Below, piece by piece: positions 6,453-14,003 of a stretch of 14,982 nt of DNA; position 1 is the stretch's first letter; every line of letters begins with the position of its first letter. The DNA lies in assembly GCA_002435585.1 (NCBI GenBank), contig DJDY01000216.1, positions 1-14,982 on the forward strand. Reading direction: 5' to 3'. The notes under the pieces were generated by a model that saw only the letters and a program-made list of their open reading frames with translations, had not been told where the DNA came from and ran no database searches. The translations under genes and the position numbers were made by a program. The stretch is from Lachnospira sp. UBA5912. GTDB taxonomy: Bacteria > Bacillota > Clostridia > Lachnospirales > Lachnospiraceae.

Positions 6453-8033
6453 TTATAATAATGGAGATATCATATGAAGCATACAAGTTCCAAGCTTAAG
6501 AGGTCTTATAACATCCACAGCATAATCAGCCGTAACCTCACGTGATACATTAAAATCATTAAGCATATCTTCTTTTACCTTTGCTGCAAGTTCTTTATTA
6601 TAAGTAAATACAGCATTCTCAAAATGAAGATAAAGGCTCCTGAAATCCATATTGATTGTACCAACAACACTTACTTCATCATCTGAAACCCACTGCTTTG
6701 CATGACAAAAGCCCGGTGTATATTCATATATACGTACACCAGCCGAGCACAGTGGTTCATAATATGACCTTGTTATCTTATATACCAGCTTTTTATCTGG
6801 TATTCCTGGCGTTACAATCCTTACATCAACACCTCGTTTTACTGCCAGTCTTAACTCTCTTTCCATCTCATCAGTTATAATAAGATATGGTGTTGTTATA
6901 TATACATAATCTTTTGCATTCTTTAATATATTAAGATATACATCCTCACCTATCCTGTCATGTCCTAAAGGATTATCCGAATATGGCTGTACATAGCATT
7001 CCTTTGATACTGCAGCATAAGTACCATCAGTTGCATCAATGTATTTATCATAATCTTCCTGTGAATCTGTGTGGTCTATTGCATTCCACATAGTAAGAAA
7101 GCTTGCTGTAAGGCTCTTTACAGCATCTCCCTTTATCTTAACACCTGTATCTTTCCAATAGCCATATGGATGTGTTATGTTAAAATATTCATCTGCAAGA
7201 TTGTAGCCACCAGTAAAACCAACTTTTCCATCTATAACTGTAATCTTTCTGTGATCCCTGTTATTCATAAACATATTAACTATAACTTTAAGTGGATTGA
7301 ATACCCTGCACTGTATTCCCTCTTTTCTCATACGCTTAATAAACTCTTTATTAAGGAAAAATATACTTCCAAGGTCATCATAGAATATTCTAACCTCAAC
7401 TCCGCTTTTAGCCTTATCTATAAGCACCTTCTTTAACTTGGCAAAACTTATTGCATCTTCTATGGCATGATATTCCATGAATATGAACTTTTCTGCCTTT
7501 GAAAGTTCCTCTAACTGTGCCTCAAAGCTTTCCAAAGCATTTGGATAATATTCCATATCCGTATTCTTATATACCGGATATTTGGCTGTGTTGCTTATAT
7601 ATCTGCACTGATTAGCTATACCGCGGTCTTTTTTATCAAGTTCATCTATAATCTTCTCATCCTGACTAAGCTTGTTCTCAAGTATATCAGCCTCTATTCC
7701 ATTGAATCTTCTTCTCATCCCCTTTGTTACTATTGAGCGTCCAAACAACAGATAAATACATATCCCAAAGAATGGAACTGCTGTTATAACTATAAGCCAT
7801 GGCATTCTCTGTGCTGAATTAACATGCGTTCCAAACACCTTAAGTGCTATAAGGACAGCTATACAAGTCAATGTAAGTGTTATAGCTGTTGAATATGTAT
7901 TTAGTTTCGACATAAGAAATATCATCCACCCTGTCTGAATAAGAACAAGCAATGCTATGAGTATAAGTCTTGTTGCACTGTTCTTAATACTTGATTTCTT
8001 TTCTGTTCTCATATTATGATTCTTTTTCTGCAT
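6453..8033 (-). CDS. cls: Cardiolipin synthase, phospholipase D type
   Basis: 526-residue membrane enzyme that joins two phosphatidylglycerols into cardiolipin, releasing glycerol. Three hydrophobic segments near the N-terminus (about 21-42, 48-66, 79-97) anchor it, followed by two PLD domains. Each carries an HKD catalytic motif: HRKITVID (His261, Lys263, Asp268) with GGYNLADEY (275-283), and HAKQWVSD (His444, Lys446, Asp451) with GTINMDFRS (458-466). The C-terminal SPLL is also typical of bacterial Cls. The length is slightly above the usual 480-510, mainly through a basic N-terminal tail before the first helix. The ATG at 8033 has AGGAG 9 bases upstream. It lies 70 bases after the second ABC exporter gene on the same strand with no terminator visible between, so it is likely to be read from the exporter operon. 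Confidence 0.95.
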   Translation of the reverse strand: MQKKNHNMRTEKKSSIKNSATRLILIALLVLIQTGWMIFLMSKLNTYSTAITLTLTCIAVLIALKVFGTHVNSAQRMPWLIVITAVPFFGICIYLLFGRSIVTKGMRRRFNGIEADILENKLSQDEKIIDELDKKDRGIANQCRYISNTAKYPVYKNTDMEYYPNALESFEAQLEELSKAEKFIFMEYHAIEDAISFAKLKKVLIDKAKSGVEVRIFYDDLGSIFFLNKEFIKRMRKEGIQCRVFNPLKVIVNMFMNNRDHRKITVIDGKVGFTGGYNLADEYFNITHPYGYWKDTGVKIKGDAVKSLTASFLTMWNAIDHTDSQEDYDKYIDATDGTYAAVSKECYVQPYSDNPLGHDRIGEDVYLNILKNAKDYVYITTPYLIITDEMERELRLAVKRGVDVRIVTPGIPDKKLVYKITRSYYEPLCSAGVRIYEYTPGFCHAKQWVSDDEVSVVGTINMDFRSLYLHFENAVFTYNKELAAKVKEDMLNDFNVSREVTADYAVDVIRPLKLGTCMLHMISPLL

Positions 8034-8103
8034 ATATTATCACTCCTATGGCTCATAATCTTTTATTGGTTACTATATAGCATCGTAATATATGATTATA
8101 TCA

Positions 8104-9927
8104 CTAAGTAGCCTGTCCTGCAAACTGTGTCATATAAAGCTGGTAATATCTGCCTTTCTTCGCCAGAAGTTCTTCATGATTACCAGTTTCAACTATCCTT
8201 CCATCATCCATAACGACTATAAGATCAGCATCCTGTATGGTTGAAAGTCTGTGAGCTATTATCAGACTTGTCCTGTCTTTCATAAGGTTAACCATGGCAT
8301 CCTGTATATGTTTTTCAGTTCTTGTATCAACACTTGATGTTGCTTCATCCAATATAAGAATCTTTGGCTGTGCAAGAAATGCCCTTGCAATAGAAAGAAG
8401 CTGTCTTTGTCCCTGTGATATATTCTCTCCCTCTGATGCAAGCTGTGTGTCATAACCATCTGGCATTTTTCTTATCATATTATCACAATTACTCATTCTG
8501 GCAGCCTCATACATCTGTTCATCGGTTGCCATGCTGTTTGAATACTTAAGATTATTCCGTATTGAATCTGCGAAAAGTACAGTGTCCTGAAGTACTATTG
8601 CCGTATTTTTTCTTAAGTTGCTGCAATCTATATCCTTTATATTAACATCATCTATCAGTATTTCACCGCTATCAATATCGTAAAACCTCATAAGAAGATT
8701 AACAACCGTTGTTTTCCCACTTCCTGTAGAACCGACAAGTGCAACCTTATGCCCTGCCTTTACTTCCAGATTAAAATCATATAGAACCTGTTTTTCATGT
8801 GTATAAGAGAAATTGACATTTTTAAACCTTATAACACCCTTAGAATCATCAATAGTCTTTTTTCCACTCTTATCCTCAAGTGGTTCATCCATAACAGCAA
8901 ATACCCTTTCTGCGCCGGCTATAGCCGTCTGAATCTGTCCATATATCTGTGCAAGTTCATCTATAGGCCGTCCGAACTGCTTGGCATACACTATAAATGC
9001 GGATATAACACCTATTGATATTATATGATTGATTGCAAAATATCCGCCAAAAGCAGCTATTATAACAAATCCAATATTATTAATAACATTCATAACAGGT
9101 CCCATGGAACCACCAAGAATCTCAGCTATTATTCCAACCCTTGTAAGTTCATCGGAAACACTATCAAAATCACTGACTACCTGACCCTGTCTGTTATATG
9201 CAACCACAGTCCTGTATCCGGTTACCATCTCTTCCACATTACCATTAAGCTGTCCTAACAGCACCTGTCTTTTCCTGAAAAATATTCTCATAGCCTTTGA
9301 TAAGAACTTAGTTGCAACTATAGTTAATATAACTGTCACACACGATAACACAGCAAGCTGTGGACACAAAACAACCATCATAATAACAGTTCCTATTATA
9401 GTAAGTATGCCCGAAAGCAGGGAACTCATTGACTGTGATACTGTTGTTGAAATATTCTCTATATCATTAGTCATACGGCTCATTATATCGCCATGACTGT
9501 TAGTATCCAAATATCGTATAGGCAGATTAACTATACTCTGGAATAAATCTCTTCTCATTTTACTGACAATATTCTGGCTTAGTACCGCACTTAACTTACT
9601 CTGTAAGTATGTGCATATACTATGAACCACATAAACAATAATCATAGTTATAAGTATGGGCGTAAGCAGCTTCCACTGTGCTGCTGTGATTGCATCTATG
9701 GCATTACTCTGAAGTCTTGGTGCATACACTGAACACATAACCACCACAACAACCGCGAGTATTAGCATAAGCATCATTTTCTTTTCTGATGCAAAATAAC
9801 CAATAAGTCTTTTTAATGTTTTCCTTCCATTCTGTGGCTTTTCAACCGTCATATTTCTGTTACCTGGTCTTCTTCCAAAAGCCCTGTAATTATTCATCTG
9901 CGCCTGTCTGCTCTCTTCCTGTTTCAT
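8104..9927 (-). CDS. Heterodimeric ABC exporter, subunit B (catalytic Walker B, altered signature motif)
   Basis: Half-transporter: six transmembrane helices followed by an ATPase domain. Numbering below is from the TTG at 9933; I prefer the in-frame ATG at 9927 (607 residues), because AGGAG lies 8 bases from that ATG but only 2 from the TTG. Walker A GSTGSGKTT is at 401-409 and Walker B ILILDE at 525-530, with the catalytic Glu530. The switch His is 561 (IIAHR). The signature motif reads ISQGQ (505-509) instead of LSGGQ. That change, together with the degenerate Walker B of its partner, is the hallmark of heterodimeric exporters such as TM287/288, LmrCD, BmrCD and EfrAB. It carries an unusual polar, basic N-terminal tail of about 40 residues. 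It is 78 bases after the subunit A gene. Multidrug or lipid export is likely; the substrate is unknown. Confidence 0.94.
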   Translation of the reverse strand: MKQEESRQAQMNNYRAFGRRPGNRNMTVEKPQNGRKTLKRLIGYFASEKKMMLMLILAVVVVVMCSVYAPRLQSNAIDAITAAQWKLLTPILITMIIVYVVHSICTYLQSKLSAVLSQNIVSKMRRDLFQSIVNLPIRYLDTNSHGDIMSRMTNDIENISTTVSQSMSSLLSGILTIIGTVIMMVVLCPQLAVLSCVTVILTIVATKFLSKAMRIFFRKRQVLLGQLNGNVEEMVTGYRTVVAYNRQGQVVSDFDSVSDELTRVGIIAEILGGSMGPVMNVINNIGFVIIAAFGGYFAINHIISIGVISAFIVYAKQFGRPIDELAQIYGQIQTAIAGAERVFAVMDEPLEDKSGKKTIDDSKGVIRFKNVNFSYTHEKQVLYDFNLEVKAGHKVALVGSTGSGKTTVVNLLMRFYDIDSGEILIDDVNIKDIDCSNLRKNTAIVLQDTVLFADSIRNNLKYSNSMATDEQMYEAARMSNCDNMIRKMPDGYDTQLASEGENISQGQRQLLSIARAFLAQPKILILDEATSSVDTRTEKHIQDAMVNLMKDRTSLIIAHRLSTIQDADLIVVMDDGRIVETGNHEELLAKKGRYYQLYMTQFAGQAT

Positions 9928-9955
9928 ACGCAAGTCTCCTCATACAATACTTAAA

Positions 9956-9976
9956 ATGTGTATTTTATATACACAT
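9956..9976. repeat. Inverted repeat between the two exporter subunit genes
   Basis: ATGTGTAT (9956-9963) and ATACACAT (9969-9976) form perfect 8-base arms around TTTAT. It lies in the 84-base gap between subunits, ahead of the subunit B ribosome binding site. It is AT-rich and has no T-run, so it may be a processing or stability hairpin, or mere AT-rich chance. Confidence 0.3.
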
Positions 9977-10011
9977 ATATATTTGAATTCCCATTAATAT
10001 TAAGCATAAAC

Positions 10012-11736
10012 CTATTTTTTTAACTGCGAATCATATATATCCTTATATATACTGCTTGTCTTCATAAGCTGTTCATGGCTTCCTGCATCAACAAGTTTTC
10101 CATTATCCATGACAACAATCCTGTCTGCATTTCTTACAGAGGCTATTCTCTGTGCTATTATTATCTTTGTAACATTCTTTTTATTCTTTGCAAGCTTACT
10201 ATAAAGGTTTGCCTCTGTTTTAAGGTCAAGCGCACTTGTTGCATCATCAAATATAAGTATCTCAGCTGGCTTAATAACTGCCCTTGCAATAGCAACTCTT
10301 TGTCTTTGTCCACCTGACAGACTATGTCCTCCCTGACTTACAAGAGTCTTAATCCCATCTGGTCTGCTTTGTATGAATTCTGTTGCCTGCGCAGTATCCG
10401 CTGCTTCATCTATCTTATTTTGCGTGGCTTCCTGCCATCCCCATGATATGTTATCAGCTATAGTTGATGTAAACACTTCTGATTTCTGTAATGCAATTGA
10501 TATTTTACCTCTTAACGTCTCTAATCTGTAATCTCTTACATCCACGTCATCAACAAGTACCTCACCTTCAGTAACATCATAGAATCGTGGAATAAGATTT
10601 ATAAGACTTGTCTTACCACACCCTGTAGCACCAAGTATACCTATAGTCTCACCCGGAGATATAACAAGACTGAAGTCCTCTATGACTTTTGATCCATTAT
10701 TTCCCGGATATGCAAATGATACATTCTTAAACTCAACCTTTCCTTTAACTATTGTTTCCCCATCAAATAAACCATCCTTTATAGCAGGGTCGCAGTTTAA
10801 TACTTCCATAATTCTTTTCTTAGATGCAACTCCTCTTGATGCCGTCTGGAATATCATAGTCATACGCATAACTGCATTCAACACCTGTGAACAGTATGTA
10901 ATAGCAGCCATAACATTACCTGGTGTTGCATTACCTGCTGCAACCTGTATTCCTCCCACTTTAATTACAGCAACCACTGATAAGTTGAGTATTATATTCA
11001 TAATTGGTGTCATATAAGATAACAATAACAGCACATCAAGCTGTGTTCCTACAAGTTCATCATTTGCCCTGTTAAACCTATCTGTTTCATAGTCCTCCTT
11101 GACATATGCCTTTACAACACGTGAACCTGACACATTTTCCTGCATGACATTATTCAGTTTATCCAGCTTCTTCTGTAGTATAGTAAACTTTGGATTAGAC
11201 TTTGCTATAAAATAAACAACACATACAACTATGAAAGGAAGCGCACACGCTATTACCAGTCCGAATTCCATATTAAGTCCTATCATGCACACAATACCAC
11301 CTATAAACAGCATACTTGTCCGCACAAATCCTCTCATACACTGCATCACGAAATTCTGTAGCTGAGTTATGTCATTAGTAACTCTTGTTATGAGAGATCC
11401 CGTTGAAAACTTATCTGTCTGTTCAAATGAAAACGACATAATTCTTTTAAATGTATCTTTTCTTATATCATTGCCAAACTGCTGTGCAGAAAGGTTGGCA
11501 AACACTCCTGACATAACACCACATAATCCACCTATAGCCACTAAAAGTATCATTCTTATTCCCGTATTAAGTACTATATTAAGACTTCCGGCACCACCAC
11601 TATTAACCCCAAGCACTCCTTCATCTATTATGCGGCTCATAAGCCTGGGCTGGATAAGATCCATACTGACCTCCCCAATCATAAAAAGAGGTGCAAGTAT
11701 TGTAAATATCCAGTATTTTTTTAAGTATTTAAGCAT
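10012..11736 (-). CDS. Heterodimeric ABC exporter, subunit A (degenerate ATPase site)
   Basis: 574-residue half-transporter with six transmembrane helices (about 10-300) and an ATPase domain (about 335-574). Walker A GATGCGKTS is at 369-377 and the signature LSGGQ, canonical, at 473-477. Walker B is ILIFDD (493-498), with Asp498 where the catalytic Glu belongs, and the switch His is replaced by Gln529 (IIAQR). Its own Walker sites are therefore hydrolytically weak, whereas its normal signature completes the active site of subunit B; this complementary pattern shows the two work as a pair. The ATG at 11736 has CAGGAGAG about 7 bases upstream. First structural gene of the probable exporter-cls operon, with a possible leader peptide upstream at 11767-11814. 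Confidence 0.95.
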   Translation of the reverse strand: MLKYLKKYWIFTILAPLFMIGEVSMDLIQPRLMSRIIDEGVLGVNSGGAGSLNIVLNTGIRMILLVAIGGLCGVMSGVFANLSAQQFGNDIRKDTFKRIMSFSFEQTDKFSTGSLITRVTNDITQLQNFVMQCMRGFVRTSMLFIGGIVCMIGLNMEFGLVIACALPFIVVCVVYFIAKSNPKFTILQKKLDKLNNVMQENVSGSRVVKAYVKEDYETDRFNRANDELVGTQLDVLLLLSYMTPIMNIILNLSVVAVIKVGGIQVAAGNATPGNVMAAITYCSQVLNAVMRMTMIFQTASRGVASKKRIMEVLNCDPAIKDGLFDGETIVKGKVEFKNVSFAYPGNNGSKVIEDFSLVISPGETIGILGATGCGKTSLINLIPRFYDVTEGEVLVDDVDVRDYRLETLRGKISIALQKSEVFTSTIADNISWGWQEATQNKIDEAADTAQATEFIQSRPDGIKTLVSQGGHSLSGGQRQRVAIARAVIKPAEILIFDDATSALDLKTEANLYSKLAKNKKNVTKIIIAQRIASVRNADRIVVMDNGKLVDAGSHEQLMKTSSIYKDIYDSQLKK

Positions 11737-11766
11737 ATGTACTCTCCTGTTCTTTATATTAATATA

Positions 11767-11814
11767 TTAAGATGCCAGCATCAAAAATCCAGGCTCATAA
11801 TAAGCTTTTCTCAT
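11767..11814 (-). CDS. Possible 15-residue leader peptide upstream of the ABC exporter
   Basis: A short reading frame from ATG at 11814 to TAA at 11767 encodes MRKAYYEPGFLMLAS. It is preceded by CAGGGG (11819-11824), a fair ribosome binding site but only about 4 bases from the ATG. It stops 30 bases before the exporter start codon. Its last codons overlap a short hairpin (GATGC-CA-GCATC on plus, 11771-11782), followed directly by the perfect palindrome TTAATATATTAA (11759-11770). Ribosome-mediated attenuation through a leader peptide is known for a comparable exporter operon, bmrBCD of Bacillus subtilis. No similarity to BmrB is claimed. A frame this short can arise by chance. Confidence 0.3.
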   Translation of the reverse strand: MRKAYYEPGFLMLAS

Positions 11815-11897
11815 TCTGCCCCTGTGTCATATTAATTATGAATAATGTCCTGTTTAATGCCGTACTGTTATAATATATATTCACATTATAATTCATG

Positions 11898-11918
11898 ATA
11901 TGTATATGTATATGTATA
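11898..11918. repeat. Hexamer microsatellite ATATGT x3.5
   Basis: Three exact copies of ATATGT plus ATA lie in the AT-rich gap between the GGDEF terminator and the exporter leader. If the exporter promoter is here, copy number could alter spacing, but I find no matching -35 and -10 pair around it. A TATAAT on the minus strand at 11885-11890 is the only -10-like element and lacks a good -35. Confidence 0.4.
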
Positions 11919-11950
11919 GAATTATATAGATTTAACTGCTAATATTATAT

Positions 11951-11996
11951 AATAAAAAAGCACTGATTGGAAGATTCTTCTTTCCTTCAGTGCTTT
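11951..11996 (-). terminator. Rho-independent terminator after the GGDEF gene
   Basis: AAAGCACTGA (11957-11966) pairs perfectly with TCAGTGCTTT (11987-11996), with further GGAA/TTCC pairing inside the loop. Read on the minus strand, the stem is followed at once by TTTTTTATT. It begins 4 bases after the stop codon of the diguanylate cyclase, and insulates it from the exporter operon. Confidence 0.9.
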
Positions 11997-12000
11997 CTTA

Positions 12001-13137
12001 TTATTCTCTTGCCTTTTTATATTTCTTCTTCTGGATATACATATTGGTGTCTGCTTTTTTCACAATATCTTCAATATTTCTTCCTTCGCCATATGCTTTA
12101 CCAACCGATGCTGATATCTCTATGCCATCATATCGATTCTCATTTTTCTTATCAACAATACTATGATATCTTGCTATGATATCCTCAACCTTATCATCAT
12201 CATTACTTTCAAGGATTGCAACGAATTCATCCCCGCCTATTCTATATATCATACCTGCATTATCTACAGCTCTTATTATCGAGGATGCTATCCCTTTTAT
12301 GAGGACATCACCACTTTCATGTCCAAGCTTATCATTTGTATGCTTAAGACCATTAACATCCCAGAATATAACAGAAATCTCTGGCACATGTGGGTAATAA
12401 TCTCTTATCATATCAAGATATTTATTCCTGTTATATACATCCGTCATATCATCAATCTCAGAAAGATATTTAAGATGTTCCTCATTCACAGCCTTACTTG
12501 CTATAGTATCAGATATGTGTACTACCATAAGTACTACAGCCAAAAGCAACATTGCCCTCGGTATAATAAAATATAAAAATAGTTTGAGTGCTGGATTACT
12601 ATTAACAGGGGCTGCATTAAACATAGTTCCACCTGCATCAACGTATTCTTTTATTGTTCCTCTTGTAAGTACAACCATGTTGGCATCACACAGGCCATCA
12701 TAGTATCCGATATACACAGATATGGCAAGTCCTATTACACTTAGAATATATGTATAATAAACCATTTTTCTTTGTCCATATTGCAATGAATATATAACTG
12801 GTAATACAATAAGAAGATACATATGATAAGTAAGCAGTGAAGACTGTACAAATATGGCAATAACAATTCCCGCCATCGCAAAATACTTAGTAAGCCTGTT
12901 ATCCATACCAAGTACCGTACATATAATAACAGTAAGCACTGTTACAATAAAGGATAACAAAAGGCTCATAAACATAAGCCTTCCTTCTACTGTAAATATC
13001 CCTGCACAATTCAGAATCCATGTAATGAACGGAAATATCATTGTGAGAAACTGACATTTTATAGAATATCTGTTAGCATCCGCTTCATATGCATTAACTA
13101 TATATTTTTCATTCCCCTCAACACTATTTATATTCAT
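12001..13137 (-). CDS. Membrane-anchored diguanylate cyclase (GGDEF protein)
   Basis: 378 residues. The N-terminal half has about six hydrophobic helices (roughly 28-48, 54-77, 83-100, 102-118, 126-146, 185-208), with a 38-residue outside loop between the last two, and matches no sensor domain I can name. The C-terminal half (about 222-378) is a GGDEF domain that makes c-di-GMP from two GTP: DMTDVYNRN (230-238), FWDVNGLKHTNDKLGH (258-273, with metal ligand Asp260), an intact GGDEF (301-305) and KADTNMY (361-367). The residues at the usual I-site position, five before GGDEF, are DNAG and not RxxD, so product feedback inhibition is probably missing. The ATG at 13137 has GGAG 8 bases upstream. 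It appears to be a single-gene unit with its own terminator. Confidence 0.93.
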   Translation of the reverse strand: MNINSVEGNEKYIVNAYEADANRYSIKCQFLTMIFPFITWILNCAGIFTVEGRLMFMSLLLSFIVTVLTVIICTVLGMDNRLTKYFAMAGIVIAIFVQSSLLTYHMYLLIVLPVIYSLQYGQRKMVYYTYILSVIGLAISVYIGYYDGLCDANMVVLTRGTIKEYVDAGGTMFNAAPVNSNPALKLFLYFIIPRAMLLLAVVLMVVHISDTIASKAVNEEHLKYLSEIDDMTDVYNRNKYLDMIRDYYPHVPEISVIFWDVNGLKHTNDKLGHESGDVLIKGIASSIIRAVDNAGMIYRIGGDEFVAILESNDDDKVEDIIARYHSIVDKKNENRYDGIEISASVGKAYGEGRNIEDIVKKADTNMYIQKKKYKKARE

Positions 13138-13242
13138 ATCTATATCTCCAAATATACTTATTTAACCATCCGTTTATTCAAACAACAAAACAATTTCCAA
13201 TAGTAAATAATAAATATCTGTCATTCCAGCTGACTTAATCTA

Positions 13243-13746
13243 TCAGTCTTCAAACACCTGCTTTATACTATCATAATGTAGGAACTCCCCCCTGGCAGCT
13301 ATTTTTTCTATATCCTCTTTAGTAACGAATCTATATCCAAGAGCCTCTTCTGTCTGCACATGTACATCTTCATCCTTAACATCCTTGATGAACTTGTATA
13401 CATCTACAAAATAATTATCCCCCTCACCAGGATTCTCTCTTTTATATGTAAATACATATCCGCCCTCAGCATCTGATACATCTATGCCGGTCTCTTCAAG
13501 AACTTCTCTTCTTACAGCTTCCACTGACTCTTCACCAGCCTGTGCTGCACCTCCTGATACTTCCCACCAGCCAGGCGCCCATGCCTTTGTCATAACTCTC
13601 TGTGTTATAAGGAACTTTCCATCTGGTCTTTTAATAACACCAAGCACAGTAAGATGATATTCTCCATCCTTAAGGCACCAATCATTTCTTTTCATAAGTC
13701 TGCCTGTTTTCTTCTTATTGGCATCATATATATCCCACATTTCCAT
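13243..13746 (-). CDS. NUDIX hydrolase (Idi-like N-terminus)
   Basis: 167 residues from ATG at 13746. The frame is open to a TTG at 13827, but that extension is polar, not family-like, and lacks a good ribosome binding site, whereas the chosen ATG has GGAG 9 bases upstream and starts right at MEMWDIYDANKKKTG, the usual lead-in of this NUDIX group. The NUDIX box G-x5-E-x7-REV-x-EE-x-G-I is perfect at 66-88 (Glu81, Glu84, Glu85). WAPGWWEVSGG (56-66) precedes it, as in enzymes acting on nucleotide or isoprenoid diphosphates. The substrate is unknown. It resembles the C-terminal half of the fusion protein at 5346-6215 in the same lead-in and box, but lacks the pyrophosphatase-like half. It is 105 bases upstream of the GGDEF gene on the same strand; I see no terminator between them. 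Confidence 0.88.
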   Translation of the reverse strand: MEMWDIYDANKKKTGRLMKRNDWCLKDGEYHLTVLGVIKRPDGKFLITQRVMTKAWAPGWWEVSGGAAQAGEESVEAVRREVLEETGIDVSDAEGGYVFTYKRENPGEGDNYFVDVYKFIKDVKDEDVHVQTEEALGYRFVTKEDIEKIAARGEFLHYDSIKQVFED

Positions 13747-13925
13747 GATAATAATCTCCATTCTGTTTCTAATACTACGACGGCCTGCATATCCTGACAG
13801 ACTGCAAACTATCATATATTTATTCAATCATCTCTCACGATACTCTATAGCTTTTTAATATGATACTAACAGTCTTATCACACAGACACTAATAACTTTC
13901 TAGGCTTTTGACCATTGCATCATAG

Positions 13926-13966
13926 AATAAAAATGTACTTTATTACTATACTATAATAAAGCATAC
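13926..13966 (-). terminator. AT-rich terminator after the right-edge ABC exporter
   Basis: CTTTATTA (13938-13945) and TAATAAAG (13954-13961) are perfect 8-base arms around an 8-base loop, extended by GTA/TAC pairing with a small bulge. Read on minus, the stem is followed by ATTTTTATT. The stem contains little GC, so it would be weak. The remaining gap to the NUDIX start (13747-13925) shows no clear promoter or other element. Confidence 0.5.
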
Positions 13967-14003
13967 TTTTCCATTAAATTATTGTTTTTTTATCTGAACA
14001 TAA

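Noticed and set aside
8814..8840. TTGACA on the plus strand
   Set aside because: It lies inside the exporter coding region, and no -10 hexamer sits at a workable distance; chance match.
9928..9933. TTG start for exporter subunit B
   Set aside because: AGGAG is only 2 bases from this TTG but 8 bases from the in-frame ATG at 9927.
11759..11782. Hairpin and palindrome before the exporter, as a terminator
   Set aside because: The stem has at most 5 bp with a tiny loop, and no T-run follows it on the minus strand.
13747..13827. N-terminal extension of the second NUDIX gene from a TTG codon
   Set aside because: The ribosome binding site is poor, the extension is not family-like, and a well-placed GGAG precedes the ATG at 13746.
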